The position numbers and the translations under genes are program-made. From NCBI RefSeq assembly GCF_004331645.1, contig NZ_SJSK01000003.1, positions 620,301 to 684,300 of the forward strand: a stretch of DNA of 64,000 nt. Direction: 5' to 3'. Source of the stretch: Pedobacter frigiditerrae. GTDB taxonomy: Bacteria > Bacteroidota > Bacteroidia > Sphingobacteriales > Sphingobacteriaceae. Shown here piece after piece: positions 1-8,024 of this stretch; the stretch's first letter is position 1; each line of letters starts with the position of its first letter. The notes under the pieces are model-generated. The model ran no database searches, was not told the DNA's origin, and was given only the letters and a program-made list of their open reading frames with translations.

Positions 1-284
1 GAAAAACAAGAACCATTATCAATTGAAAAACTTAGTAAATCTGGATGTAAAATTTTGTTCGCCTCTTCGGCCAATGAAAATATGCAAAATTTTACAGCCT
101 CATTTTCAATAGCAACACTAGCAAAAGGAACAACTTCAATCTTTTCGCCATTCGTGTCAAATAACTTCTCACTCCAAAGCTCATAAACAGTTTCACTATT
201 TATCCTGGCAGTAAATCCGTTAGCAGTATAAGGGTGAAGGTTTGCTCTAATGGTTTGAAAAATTTCTACAAAATCGGTTTTCAT
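1..284 (-). CDS. Hypothetical protein, 3' end cut by window edge
   Basis: An open frame runs on the minus strand from an ATG at 284 to the window start without a stop, giving at least 94 residues that begin MKTDFVEIFQTIRANL. There is no signal peptide or membrane segment, so a cytoplasmic protein is likely. I do not recognise the family. The frame is continuous, and the composition (acidic, few low-complexity runs) is that of a normal protein. It is divergent from nothing nearby: the next gene downstream of its start is also on the minus strand, ending at 347. Confidence 0.6.
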   Translation of the reverse strand, partial: MKTDFVEIFQTIRANLHPYTANGFTARINSETVYELWSEKLFDTNGEKIEVVPFASVAIENEAVKFCIFSLAEEANKILHPDLLSFSIDNGSCF

Positions 285-346
285 AAGCTTGGCTTTAGTT
301 TGCTTAGTAGAACACTAAATTAACATCAATTGTTCATTTAAACAAT

Positions 347-1432
347 TTATAAATTTATCCACCATTTATTTTTGGGAAGATTATTTTCAAGGTTAAAGGT
401 TTCGCCGAGCTGTGGTGTTAAAACATCAACATTTAAATCAAATGAACTTTTAACAACTCCATTTACAGATTCATCCCAATTATGAAGTGCTAATCTATAT
501 TTACCCCAGTGCACTGGAAGTAAATATTTAGCATTTAAATCTTTACTTGCCAAAGCAACTTCATTAGGAAACATATGAATATTTGGCCACATTTTATTGT
601 ACTGACCACATTCTAAAATGGCTAAATCAAAAGGCCCATGACTTTCACCAATTTCTTTAAAGTGGGTATCATAACCCGAATCGCCGCCTAAATAAAGGTT
701 ATTGTATTTTGTTTTAAGGATAAAAGAAGACCAAAGTGTTTGGTTCCTTTTAAATAATCTCCCAGAAAAATGTCTAGCTGGAATAGCTTTAAAAGAAATA
801 TTTGCCAATGGTGATATTTCATCTTGCCAAGCTAACTCTGTTATTCTTTCAGATTCTATTCCCCAATGTTCTAAATGGGCGCCAACTCCAAGAGATGTGA
901 TAAACCTTGCTCTTGAATTTTTCAATTTCAAAATGGCATTATAATCTAAATGGTCATAATGGTCATGGGTAATTAAAATTATATTTAAAGGAGGAAAGTC
1001 TTCAATGTTTATAAAATCGGTACCCGCAAATCTTTTTGTTCCAAGAAATTGAAAAGGAGATGTTCTCTCGCTAAAAATAGGGTCTACTAAAATATTTATC
1101 CCATCTACTTGAATTAAATAAGATGAGTGGCCAAACCAAGTTAGTTTCAATTGTTCTGAATTACTAAAATCTGGTTTTTGATGAGGAATTATATTTTTTG
1201 GAGTGCCATCCTTATTGCCTGCCATTACTTTAGAAAGCATATCCCAATAAGAAACACCTTCTGGTTTAACAGGTGTAAAACTTTGGTTTTTAATTTCTCC
1301 ATCTTGATAATTAGGAAGTTCCTTAATCTTTTCTAATCTATTTCCGGCAGGTAATTTACCAAATACAGGCAAGTTAATTACAAAAAAAGTGAAAAGAGCC
1401 AGTAGTATAACGATGGATAAGAAGATGTACAT
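347..1432 (-). CDS. MBL-fold metal-dependent hydrolase (UlaG/NAPE-PLD-like), membrane-anchored
   Basis: The 361-residue protein has one N-terminal hydrophobic segment (about residues 2-23), so it is probably anchored in the membrane. A metallo-beta-lactamase domain follows (about 95-340). The metal-binding HxHxDH motif is intact at 156-161 (HDHYDH), with a later GGDSGYD strand carrying the bridging aspartate and a PVHWGKY segment carrying a further histidine. This arrangement matches the family that includes UlaG and the N-acyl-phosphatidylethanolamine phospholipase D-like hydrolases. The substrate cannot be told from sequence; a lipid or phosphodiester is a family-based guess. It appears to be a single-gene unit. 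Confidence 0.85.
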   Translation of the reverse strand: MYIFLSIVILLALFTFFVINLPVFGKLPAGNRLEKIKELPNYQDGEIKNQSFTPVKPEGVSYWDMLSKVMAGNKDGTPKNIIPHQKPDFSNSEQLKLTWFGHSSYLIQVDGINILVDPIFSERTSPFQFLGTKRFAGTDFINIEDFPPLNIILITHDHYDHLDYNAILKLKNSRARFITSLGVGAHLEHWGIESERITELAWQDEISPLANISFKAIPARHFSGRLFKRNQTLWSSFILKTKYNNLYLGGDSGYDTHFKEIGESHGPFDLAILECGQYNKMWPNIHMFPNEVALASKDLNAKYLLPVHWGKYRLALHNWDESVNGVVKSSFDLNVDVLTPQLGETFNLENNLPKNKWWINL

Positions 1433-1516
1433 TTTTATGGATTAAACTATTCTACAATTATATGTACAATTTTGCTGACGTAATAGCGCCAATTCTTAAT
1501 TTAAAGTAAATAAAAA

Positions 1517-1544
1517 AGCCTTCAACCATTTAAGGTTGAAGGCT
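1517..1544 (-). terminator. Rho-independent terminator after the glycine-zipper gene
   Basis: A perfect 11-bp stem (AGCCTTCAACC paired with GGTTGAAGGCT) closes a 6-nt loop. Read on the minus strand it is followed by a run of six T. It lies 17 bp past the stop of the minus-strand gene at 1562-2029. Confidence 0.85.
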
Positions 1545-1561
1545 CGTATATAAAGTGTATT

Positions 1562-2029
1562 TTAATTTTTCGGTTGTACTCTTCCGCTTTTTACATCTCT
1601 AGACCTACCGATTACATAACCAGCTCCAGCACCTGCTAACCCACCAATTATTGCACCTCTACCATCTTTTTTATCAATTAACACACCACTTAAAGCACCA
1701 ACTCCAGCTCCTATTGCAGTACCTTTTGCAGCACTACTCCATCCTTTTTTCTGTGCTGCAGTAGTTGTACCTGCCGAAGATGTTGTTGTACTACCGCTAG
1801 ATGAATAGCTCGATGAAGCACTACGTCTTGCAGCAGCTAATTCTGCTTGGTGTTTTTGCTCTTTTAACAATTCTTGTTTAGCAACTTCTGCCCTTTTAAA
1901 ACTATCTAATTTTAAACTATCTCTAACTGCAGCCATTGCTTGTTCTTTTGCTAGTGCTTCTTCTTTAGCACTATTGCCACATGATGCTAATCCTATAGCC
2001 AATGCAACTATTGCGAATATCTTTTTCAT
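1562..2029 (-). CDS. Glycine-zipper (YMGG-like) lipoprotein
   Basis: The 155-residue protein starts with a lipoprotein signal (MKKIFAIVALAIGLASCG), the lipidated cysteine being residue 17. Residues 20-70 form an Ala/Lys/Glu-rich, probably helical stretch, and 70-92 a Ser/Thr-rich linker. Residues 100-143 are a glycine zipper (GTAIGAGVGALSG and GGLAGAGAGYVIG), as in YMGG-like and SlyB/OmpA-linked zipper proteins that insert in or associate with membranes. The likely location is the periplasmic face of a membrane. A strong terminator follows. Function is unknown; envelope integrity is a family-level inference. Confidence 0.75.
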   Translation of the reverse strand: MKKIFAIVALAIGLASCGNSAKEEALAKEQAMAAVRDSLKLDSFKRAEVAKQELLKEQKHQAELAAARRSASSSYSSSGSTTTSSAGTTTAAQKKGWSSAAKGTAIGAGVGALSGVLIDKKDGRGAIIGGLAGAGAGYVIGRSRDVKSGRVQPKN

Positions 2030-2163
2030 TTCTGTTAATTAATTTAGTTAGTAATTAATATTTATAGTGTAAAAATGATGCCAAGATTGACAATGTGGAT
2101 AACAAAATTTCAAATCATTTAAACAAACATTAAACACTATTTACATAACAACTATAATAGAAA

Positions 2164-2194
2164 TTAGTTTTACGCTTTTAAAATCGTATATTTG
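2164..2194 (+). promoter_or_regulatory. Bacteroidota-type promoter upstream of small-protein gene
   Basis: TATATTTG at 2187-2194 fits the Bacteroidota -7 box TAnnTTTG. TTAG at 2164-2167, spaced by 19 nt, approximates the -33 box TTTG. Transcription would begin near 2200, leaving about 195 nt of leader before the ATG at 2395. Confidence 0.55.
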
Positions 2195-2199
2195 CTTAA

Positions 2200-2394
2200 C
2201 GGAATATCAATATACTTTTCTCTTTACAAACCTACTGCAACAAGCCAATTGTTTCAGCATTGCTATCTTTAGCAGGCCTACCGTAACCTCGCCAGATAAA
2301 ATATACGTCTTGACTAGTTCAATTTTAACAACGTTAAAAAGTCAACAAAAAGGTAAACCAGAGAATAGTCAGTTTTTACTTAATACAATATTAT
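2200..2394 (+). promoter_or_regulatory. Long 5' leader of the cold-shock-leader-like gene
   Basis: About 195 nt separate the predicted transcription start from the start codon, and no open frame fills it. It contains a small hairpin (TGCTA-TCTT-TAGCA, 2261-2274) and then an A-rich, probably unstructured stretch up to the ATG. Long leaders that refold with temperature are typical of cold-shock genes; that this one does so is inference. Confidence 0.4.
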
Positions 2395-2580
2395 ATGGCA
2401 AAGTCGCAGGCTACCTTTATGAAAAAACAACTAGAAAAAAATAGACAAAAAAAGAAGGAAGAAAAATTAGAGCGTAAGCAAGAACGTCAACAAAACTCTA
2501 CAGGTGGAGATTTGGAAAGCATGATGGCTTATGTTAACGAATTCGGAGAAATAGTTTCTACTCCACCAGAAAAGAAATAA
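2395..2580 (+). CDS. Small basic protein resembling the leader of Bacteroidota cold-shock proteins
   Basis: The 61-residue protein begins MAKSQATFMKKQLEKN, continues with a strongly charged Lys/Arg/Glu helix (about 10-35), and ends with a segment LESMMAYVNEFGEIVSTPP. As I recall, Bacteroidota cold-shock-domain proteins carry just such a leader (charged helix, then a D/ESMMAYVDEFG-like motif and a TPP segment) ahead of their RNA-binding fold. Here the frame stops right after TPPEKK, and a terminator follows, so no cold-shock domain is attached. It is probably an RNA- or ribosome-associated small protein. It is preceded by its own promoter and a long leader. Confidence 0.75.
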   Translation: MAKSQATFMKKQLEKNRQKKKEEKLERKQERQQNSTGGDLESMMAYVNEFGEIVSTPPEKK

Positions 2581-2589
2581 TCTAATGCA

Positions 2590-2620
2590 ACTCCCGCCCT
2601 ATTCGCGGGAGTTTTGATTT
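2590..2620 (+). terminator. Rho-independent terminator
   Basis: An 8-bp stem ACTCCCGC/GCGGGAGT with a 7-nt loop is followed by TTTTGATTTT. It begins 10 bp after the stop of the 61-residue protein gene and closes that transcript. Confidence 0.9.
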
Positions 2621-2711
2621 TAATCAAAATATTATTTAATTCTTACAATTTGATATATGATTTAGGATTGAAAAATTATATCTTGCCAAATAGCTAAGGA
2701 AGTATTTATAC

Positions 2712-4103
2712 ATGAGATTAACCATTTGGGGTGCAGCACAACAGGTAACTGGAAGTATGCATTTATTGCAGACAGAAAATTATTCAATACTTATAGATTG
2801 TGGCCTTGATTACGAAAAAGGTACTTATCAAGAAGAGAATCAACATTTCCCTTTCAATCCGGCAGAGATTGATCTAGTTATCTTAACCCATGCGCATATA
2901 GACCATTCTGGCAATTTACCTACGCTAGTGCGTATGGGATTTGAAGGTCAGATACTTTGCACACCTCCCACTGCAGATTTAGCAGAATTACTCTTGTTAG
3001 ACTCTGTAAATATCTTCCTAAGCAAACAAAATAAAAGAAACAAAGGCCGAAGGGGTCACCATCATTCAGGTCCGCCTCCATTATACCTGCAAAAACATGT
3101 AATGGAAACTGTTGACAGATTTATCACCATTGGTTTTAACAAACCTTTTAAGATAAATGGAAGTATAGAATTAACGTTTATACCTGTTGGTCATTTATTA
3201 GGTGCGGCGGCTGTTATTTTAAGTATAACAGAAAACGAAATAACAAAGAAAATTGGATTTACTGGAGATATAGGCAGAAAAAACTACCCAGTTTTAGTTG
3301 ATCCAGAAATATTACCCCAAGTGGATTACCTAGTTTGCGAATCTACTTATGGAGGAAGGCTTCACTCATCAAATACTACCTTAGAAGAAACCTTAATAAA
3401 CACCATTCAAGATACTTGTATTAAAAGTCCTGGTAGGCTTTTAATTCCTGCTTTTAGCATTGGAAGAACGCAATCTTTGGTGTTTACATTAAATCAAATA
3501 TTTAGCAAGGGCCTCTTACCCCCTGTTCAAATTTTTGTAGATAGTCCCTTAGCAAATCATGCTACAGAAGTCTACAGAAAGCACCATTCTTTAGTAAACA
3601 ATGAGGCTAAAGAATTTTACCAAACCAAAGGCGATGAATTTGAATTTGACAATTTAATCTATGTTCATGATAGAAAAGAAAGTGAATCTGTAATGAATTA
3701 CTTGGAGCCTTGTATCATCATTTCATCAGCAGGCATGCTTGAAGGAGGCAGAATTCAAGACCATTTATATCATAATATACAGAACTATTATTGCACTATT
3801 TTATTTATCGGTTTTTGCGCTAAAGGCACCCTTGGAGACCGGCTTTTACGTGGCGACCCTATTATTCGTTTAAGAAATAGAGATTTGATGGTTTATGCAG
3901 CGATCAAGAAAACTGACCTATTAAGTGGACATGGAGACCATCAAGATTTAGTAAATACAGTCAAAAATCAAGATCTAGCACAGCTGAAAAGAGTGTTCTT
4001 AGTTCATGGCGAAACAAAAAGTATGGACTTATTAGCAACAGCACTAATTGAAGAAGGTTATCAAGTAACTATTCCAGAAAAAGGTGAAATAATTGAACTC
4101 TAA
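2712..4103 (+). CDS. MBL-fold/beta-CASP RNA-processing nuclease
   Basis: The 463-residue protein has the order of the CPSF73/Ysh1 group. An MBL domain carries HAHIDH at 60-65 and GDIGR further on; a beta-CASP insert (about 225-350) contains PAFSIGRTQ and SSAGMLEGGR; a C-terminal RMMBL motif SGHGDHQDL lies near residue 405. No export signal is visible. Family members cleave or trim RNA in the cytoplasm using two zinc ions. Length is normal for the bacterial single-gene form. Its stop overlaps by 3 bp the stop of the convergent gene at 4100-4438. Confidence 0.9.
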   Translation: MRLTIWGAAQQVTGSMHLLQTENYSILIDCGLDYEKGTYQEENQHFPFNPAEIDLVILTHAHIDHSGNLPTLVRMGFEGQILCTPPTADLAELLLLDSVNIFLSKQNKRNKGRRGHHHSGPPPLYLQKHVMETVDRFITIGFNKPFKINGSIELTFIPVGHLLGAAAVILSITENEITKKIGFTGDIGRKNYPVLVDPEILPQVDYLVCESTYGGRLHSSNTTLEETLINTIQDTCIKSPGRLLIPAFSIGRTQSLVFTLNQIFSKGLLPPVQIFVDSPLANHATEVYRKHHSLVNNEAKEFYQTKGDEFEFDNLIYVHDRKESESVMNYLEPCIIISSAGMLEGGRIQDHLYHNIQNYYCTILFIGFCAKGTLGDRLLRGDPIIRLRNRDLMVYAAIKKTDLLSGHGDHQDLVNTVKNQDLAQLKRVFLVHGETKSMDLLATALIEEGYQVTIPEKGEIIEL

Positions 4104-4438
4104 ACAACTAAAAACACATTAAATTTTGCATTTCTAATAGGTTGCCCTTTAATTGATAAAGTTTCACCTTTATAATCTCTCAATGGCTTAATTACAAAAG
4201 GTTCTTCAGATTTATCAAATTCATCAAAAGCAATTTTAAGCCTGTCAATATAAGTATCAGCGTTAACTTTCCATTTTTTATCCTTATACCAAAAATAAGC
4301 AAAAACGTTTCTAGTGCCACCTTGCATTTTACCATCGAGTCTGATATAACCAATGTTAGCTTTTTTTAAAGGCTCAACAGCCTTTTTATAAAATGTTTTG
4401 AAATCTTTAAATTCTGGAATTGTATTCGTTTCGCTCAT
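4100..4438 (-). CDS. Conserved hypothetical cytoplasmic protein
   Basis: The 112-residue soluble protein has no signal peptide or membrane helix. Residues 10-60 are Lys/Phe/Tyr-rich with a GYIRLDGKMQGGTRN segment and an AYFWYKDKKWKV strand pair. I do not assign a family. The stop codon (positions 4100-4102 read in reverse) overlaps the stop of the convergent nuclease gene. The frame is clean and the start, just upstream of FKDF, is the first ATG. Confidence 0.7.
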   Translation of the reverse strand: MSETNTIPEFKDFKTFYKKAVEPLKKANIGYIRLDGKMQGGTRNVFAYFWYKDKKWKVNADTYIDRLKIAFDEFDKSEEPFVIKPLRDYKGETLSIKGQPIRNAKFNVFLVV

Positions 4439-4469
4439 TTATTTGAATTTTGTGCAATTTACATCATTT

Positions 4470-4518
4470 AAAACGTATCTGAAAGTTTTGACTAAACCTA
4501 AGCCTTCAGATGCGTTTT
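4470..4518 (-). terminator. Terminator-like hairpin between DUF4199 gene and the next gene
   Basis: AAAACGTATCTGAAG and CTTCAGATGCGTTTT pair over about 14 bp with one G-U wobble and an 18-nt loop. The stem ends in A/T runs on both sides, so it could stop transcription in either direction. It lies just past the stop of the minus-strand gene at 4546. Confidence 0.5.
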
Positions 4519-4545
4519 AAGTAATCAAGTTTAAATATGACCCAT

Positions 4546-5082
4546 TTAAGCAAAATCCACATTATTGTTTTGTTTTCTTTTAAGAATGAGCGCACTAACT
4601 AATGTGATAACGATTCCAACAGGAAAAATTTCCATATAAGTGAGTAGAAACACCATAATAGGACTATTATAAAGTTCTTTCATACTATTAATTCCAGCTA
4701 TTTGTTCATTCATTTCTGCAGTAGTTAACTCTTTATTTAGTCTTATTTTTTCGATGTTTTGACTAGTCATTACCTCCATAAAATCAGGCATAAAATTATA
4801 ATAAGCTATTAACCATGTAATAACATACATTGTAGATGCAATAAATGAGATTGATAATCCAATTTGTAAAGCTTTTCCAAAGGTGATATTTCCATCATTA
4901 AACTTATCTCTGTAATTTTTTATCCCAACAAAAACAAAAATAAAGGCCAATATCATTACGGTAAACCCTAATACCATATTGCCTTCAAAGTCTTGCTTGT
5001 TGTAACAAATTGCGGTTATTGATATTAATCCACTAACGATAAGACCTGATATCAAGCCAAAAATTAAAATGTTCTTTTTCAT
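4546..5082 (-). CDS. DUF4199 family inner-membrane protein
   Basis: The 178-residue protein has four hydrophobic segments (about 5-25, 36-55, 72-95 and 143-165). The GNITFGKALQIGLSISFIA region between the second and third helices is characteristic of the DUF4199 family, which is common in Bacteroidota. No biochemical role is known to me. It follows a membrane-anchored LuxR-type regulator on the same strand after about 110 bp; such pairing suggests regulation of or by that protein, which is inference. Confidence 0.8.
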   Translation of the reverse strand: MKKNILIFGLISGLIVSGLISITAICYNKQDFEGNMVLGFTVMILAFIFVFVGIKNYRDKFNDGNITFGKALQIGLSISFIASTMYVITWLIAYYNFMPDFMEVMTSQNIEKIRLNKELTTAEMNEQIAGINSMKELYNSPIMVFLLTYMEIFPVGIVITLVSALILKRKQNNNVDFA

Positions 5083-5192
5083 CTTTTGATAATTTAGTTA
5101 TGAACACAAAGTAACTTTAAGCCAATTTAATTCCATTCATACTTTAGTATGATTTAAAGAAAATTAACCTAGATTAATACTAAAGTATGAAA

Positions 5193-5666
5193 TCAATAAG
5201 AGATTATGGATAGGTTTTTAGCTAGCTCTATAGCCTGGGTTCTGCGCTTCACATTCATTTTTTCAAAAATCCTACTAATGTGCGTTTTGATAGTATTTAA
5301 CGAGATAAATAATTTATCAGCAATTTCTTGATTACTTAAACCATTTGCCATCAATTGTAGCACTTCTATTTCTCTGTCGCTTAACCCTAAATTATCTGCA
5401 GCTGCTCGATTGAATTTAAATTCATCAACTCTGTTTATAAAAACTTCTTTTTCTATTATTTTAGTTTGAATTGTAGGTTTAGCCAATTTAAGTGCTAGCC
5501 ATATTCCTAAAACAGTAAAAATTAATGCAATTGCACCAGCATAAATTTCAAAAGAATTTTGAAAGACTATATAGCGTATTTCAAGCCATTTAAGTAACGC
5601 CAATAAAAAAGCAAAGCTAATACCGTATGAGATGATTTGCTTATAATTCTTAATCTGCAAAGACAT
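5193..5666 (-). CDS. Membrane-anchored LuxR-type transcriptional regulator
   Basis: The 157-residue protein has two predicted transmembrane helices (about 10-27 and 37-60), then a short linker (65-90) and a C-terminal LuxR/GerE helix-turn-helix (about 93-152). The HTH carries [19 protein letters not shown] and [15 protein letters not shown]. There is no receiver domain, so signal input would have to come through the membrane part. It sits upstream of a DUF4199 membrane-protein gene in the same orientation. The gene starts 13 bp from the stop of the DUF3037 gene, so it may also be co-transcribed with the kinase pair. Confidence 0.85.
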   Translation of the reverse strand: MSLQIKNYKQIISYGISFAFLLALLKWLEIRYIVFQNSFEIYAGAIALIFTVLGIWLALKLAKPTIQTKIIEKEVFINRVDEFKFNRAAADNLGLSDREIEVLQLMANGLSNQEIADKLFISLNTIKTHISRIFEKMNVKRRTQAIELAKNLSIISY

Positions 5667-5678
5667 AATTATAACTAT

Positions 5679-6062
5679 TTATAAAACTAACTGTCGAAAT
5701 AGTTTTTGTAAAGTTTCGGTTGCATCTATACAAAAACCTGGATGTACTTTAGATGCTTGTACAACTGTGCTTCTAGTTGCTGTTAACCACCTAAAACGCG
5801 AAGGCATATCAAGTTGACCGATTGGTCCGCCTTCCAATTCGCCACAACAAATTTTTTCTATTGATCTCAGATTAGATAAAATGATTTCAGATTCAATTTC
5901 ACATGAAAAAGCTTTTAATCTACTTTCATTTACTTCAAAAGCACATTTTAAAAATTTTTGACCAGCACAATATAAAATCACCCCTACATTGAGAAATTCT
6001 TCGCGCTCTACCCTCGGCACAACGCGAATTACAGCATACTCAAATAATTGCTTCTTTTGCAT
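5679..6062 (-). CDS. DUF3037 domain protein, partner of HipA-like kinase
   Basis: The 127-residue soluble protein begins MQKKQLFEYAVIRVVPRVER, the usual start of DUF3037 (PF11236), with the EEFLNVGVILYC strand typical of the family. Its start lies inside the end of the HipA-like kinase gene (23-bp overlap), so the two are translationally coupled. DUF3037 is usually found beside this kinase type. The function is unknown; a substrate adaptor or modulator of the kinase is inference. Confidence 0.85.
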   Translation of the reverse strand: MQKKQLFEYAVIRVVPRVEREEFLNVGVILYCAGQKFLKCAFEVNESRLKAFSCEIESEIILSNLRSIEKICCGELEGGPIGQLDMPSRFRWLTATRSTVVQASKVHPGFCIDATETLQKLFRQLVL

Positions 6063-6843
6063 TTTGTGCTTCTTTTACAAAGACTGCTGAATTGGCAATC
6101 CTAGTGTTTAAAAATAAGGCATAAGCCTCTCTTTGTGCCTGACTGCTTTTAAATATATCTTCATTTAACCATTCATCTGTTATCAGATTTAAAATATCTT
6201 GAATCAAGCCTGGGGTGAGTATAGTTTTAAAGCTTTCGTTAACCTCGTTTAACAAATCAGCTTGTGGTAATAAAACATGGTCTTTAACTAACATAAACGG
6301 TCGCTTGGCTTGTTCTTCCCAATTTTGCCATGAATGATGAAAATACAAAGATGCACCATGATCAATTAACCATAATTCTTTATGCCAAAACAACATATTT
6401 GTGTTGCGTGGCGTGCGGTCCATATTAGTTAATAGACAATCTAACCATATGATTTGAGAGGCTAATAATGGTTCTATCTTAGTAACAGTTGGGTCGTAAG
6501 TTATTGCTCCAGAAAGATAATGTAAGGCTAAATTTAAACCTACACTCGCCTTTAACAAGTCTTGAATTTCCTCGTCAGGTTCAGTTCTACCAAAAGCTTC
6601 ATCTAAGTTAGCAAAAACTAATTCTGGAACTTTTAAACCTAAAACACGAGCTATCTCTCCTCCTATTATTTCAGAAATTAATGCTTTATGACCTTGCCCT
6701 GCTCCACGAAACTTTAATACATACAAAAACCCATCATCTGCTTCTGCAATTGCGGGCATAGAACCACCTTCCCGTAAAGGTGTTACATATCTGGTAACAT
6801 TAACTGTTCTAAGTTGTTTGAGATTATGAATAGTGTTTGCCAT
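6040..6843 (-). CDS. HipA-family Ser/Thr kinase-like protein
   Basis: The 267-residue cytoplasmic protein resembles the compact HipA-like kinase family. A Gly-rich N-lobe segment (REGGSMPAIAEADDG, then YVLKFRGAGQG with a candidate ATP-binding lysine near 44) precedes the catalytic loop NMDRTPRNTN near 140-150 and LIDHGASL near 158-165, the equivalents of HRDxxxxN and DFG. It is shorter than E. coli HipA (about 440 residues), and no HipB-like antitoxin gene lies next to it. Instead a DUF3037 gene overlaps its 3' end. Substrate unknown. Confidence 0.8.
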   Translation of the reverse strand: MANTIHNLKQLRTVNVTRYVTPLREGGSMPAIAEADDGFLYVLKFRGAGQGHKALISEIIGGEIARVLGLKVPELVFANLDEAFGRTEPDEEIQDLLKASVGLNLALHYLSGAITYDPTVTKIEPLLASQIIWLDCLLTNMDRTPRNTNMLFWHKELWLIDHGASLYFHHSWQNWEEQAKRPFMLVKDHVLLPQADLLNEVNESFKTILTPGLIQDILNLITDEWLNEDIFKSSQAQREAYALFLNTRIANSAVFVKEAQNAKEAII

Positions 6844-6885
6844 TTGTTAGACTCAAAAATAGCAAAATTTAGCATTTTTGGACAT

Positions 6886-6916
6886 AAAAAAAGCATCCTA
6901 ATATTTAGGATGCTTT
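6886..6916 (-). terminator. Rho-independent terminator after DUF4397 lipoprotein gene
   Basis: A perfect 12-bp stem (AAAGCATCCTAA/TTAGGATGCTTT, 6890-6916) with a 3-nt loop is flanked by A-runs, which read as T-runs on the minus strand. It lies 18 bp past the stop at 6935. Confidence 0.85.
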
Positions 6917-6934
6917 ATAGCCTTAAATAAAGAT

Positions 6935-7624
6935 TTAATTCTGTTGTATAATGTGGAATTTTGCAGTAGTATTAATAGCTGCATCGAACCAAATTGTATA
7001 AATTTTACCAGAAACAAAGCTTGTACCTGATATGGGAACAGTTATTCCAGAATTTAAAACAGTAAATTCAAGATTTGTACCAGCATCTAGGGTTGCATAA
7101 GTAGTTGCTTTTTCGAAACCTAAACCAGTAATTACTGCAGCACCACCAGCAACATTGATATTTAATGTGTTGTTTAGTGCTGAGCCTAAGTTAACAAACC
7201 TAATTTTTACCTTACCACTAGCTGGGGCAACATTATCATCAGAAAAACCAAAAATTTGACCACTACCACCTGCATTTGTATAATAAAAAGCAGTATAGTT
7301 GATATTAGTCTCCAAACCTACATTTAAAGAAGCAGTTGTAGTTGCAGTACCGGTATTTTTGAAAGAAATGATTGAGTTACCTGCCTTTAATTTAATTAAT
7401 GAACTAGTTTCTGCATAAGCAATTGCTGTTGTTGTTAACTTTGTATCAGCTTGATAAAAGTCTTGAGAATTTGAACCTGACACTGTGTTCGTTAATCTAA
7501 TATTAGCATCACCATAAACCACTGGCTCAAAATCATCATCATTGTTTTTACAAGATGAGATTAATACAGCAACCATGCAAATCATTGCGAGTATAGTTGC
7601 CGGTTTTTTATAAAATGTTTTCAT
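6935..7624 (-). CDS. DUF4397 domain lipoprotein
   Basis: I place the start at 7624, where MKTFYKKPATILAMICMVAV begins a lipoprotein signal with the lipidated cysteine at residue 25 (ISSC). The in-frame ATG at 7693 would add 23 residues ahead of the signal, and a -7 box at 7648-7655 lies inside that extension. The mature 205-residue protein has a KNNDDD spacer, then beta-rich repeats (GDANIRLTNTVSGS, KVKIRFVNLGSALN) of the DUF4397 type. It is probably exposed at the cell surface or periplasmic. Role unknown. A strong terminator follows. Confidence 0.8.
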   Translation of the reverse strand: MKTFYKKPATILAMICMVAVLISSCKNNDDDFEPVVYGDANIRLTNTVSGSNSQDFYQADTKLTTTAIAYAETSSLIKLKAGNSIISFKNTGTATTTASLNVGLETNINYTAFYYTNAGGSGQIFGFSDDNVAPASGKVKIRFVNLGSALNNTLNINVAGGAAVITGLGFEKATTYATLDAGTNLEFTVLNSGITVPISGTSFVSGKIYTIWFDAAINTTAKFHIIQQN

Positions 7625-7647
7625 GTTTTTTAGGTTTAGTGAATAAA

Positions 7648-7655
7648 CAAAAATA
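7648..7655 (-). promoter_or_regulatory. Candidate -7 box for DUF4397 lipoprotein gene
   Basis: On the minus strand this reads TATTTTTG, fitting TAnnTTTG. A transcript starting about 7 nt downstream would have a leader of roughly 17 nt before the ATG at 7624. No good -33 box is seen, so this is tentative. Confidence 0.4.
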
Positions 7656-7693
7656 TCATCAAATATTAAGCCAGTTGCATATTTAACAACCAT

Positions 7694-8024
7694 CTTGTTT
7701 AAGCAAAACTAGCAGTTTATCTTTTCATTCCAAAATATATAAATTAACAGACTTTAATAAATTCCATTATGTAGTTAGTTATCTGATTTTTTAAAATTCA
7801 AATTCAACTGCGAAAAAATATCAAAATATTTACATGGCAATTTACAACGAAAAAATTAAGACCAACTTAATTAAATTTACTTCTGATTAAGTTAATTAAA
7901 CACCACAATAAAATATTAACAATAAAGAATATAAGATTGAATATATCAATATATAGAAATATTATTCTTAATAATTTGATTTTTATTTTATAATATTTTG
8001 TCATAGATTGGTTTACCTAAACCT
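7694..8024. other. AT-rich intergenic region between divergent units
   Basis: This 331-bp divergent spacer is very AT-rich and has no open frame that I trust. It must hold the promoter of the barrel/ComEC block. Directly before the ATG at 8025 there is a short inverted repeat GGTTTA-CC-TAAACC (8010-8023). I see nothing else in it. Confidence 0.5.

Noticed and set aside
6040..6843. HipA-like kinase as a full HipBA toxin-antitoxin system
   Set aside because: No HipB-like DNA-binding protein next to it and the kinase is much shorter than HipA, so a plain toxin-antitoxin call is not supported.
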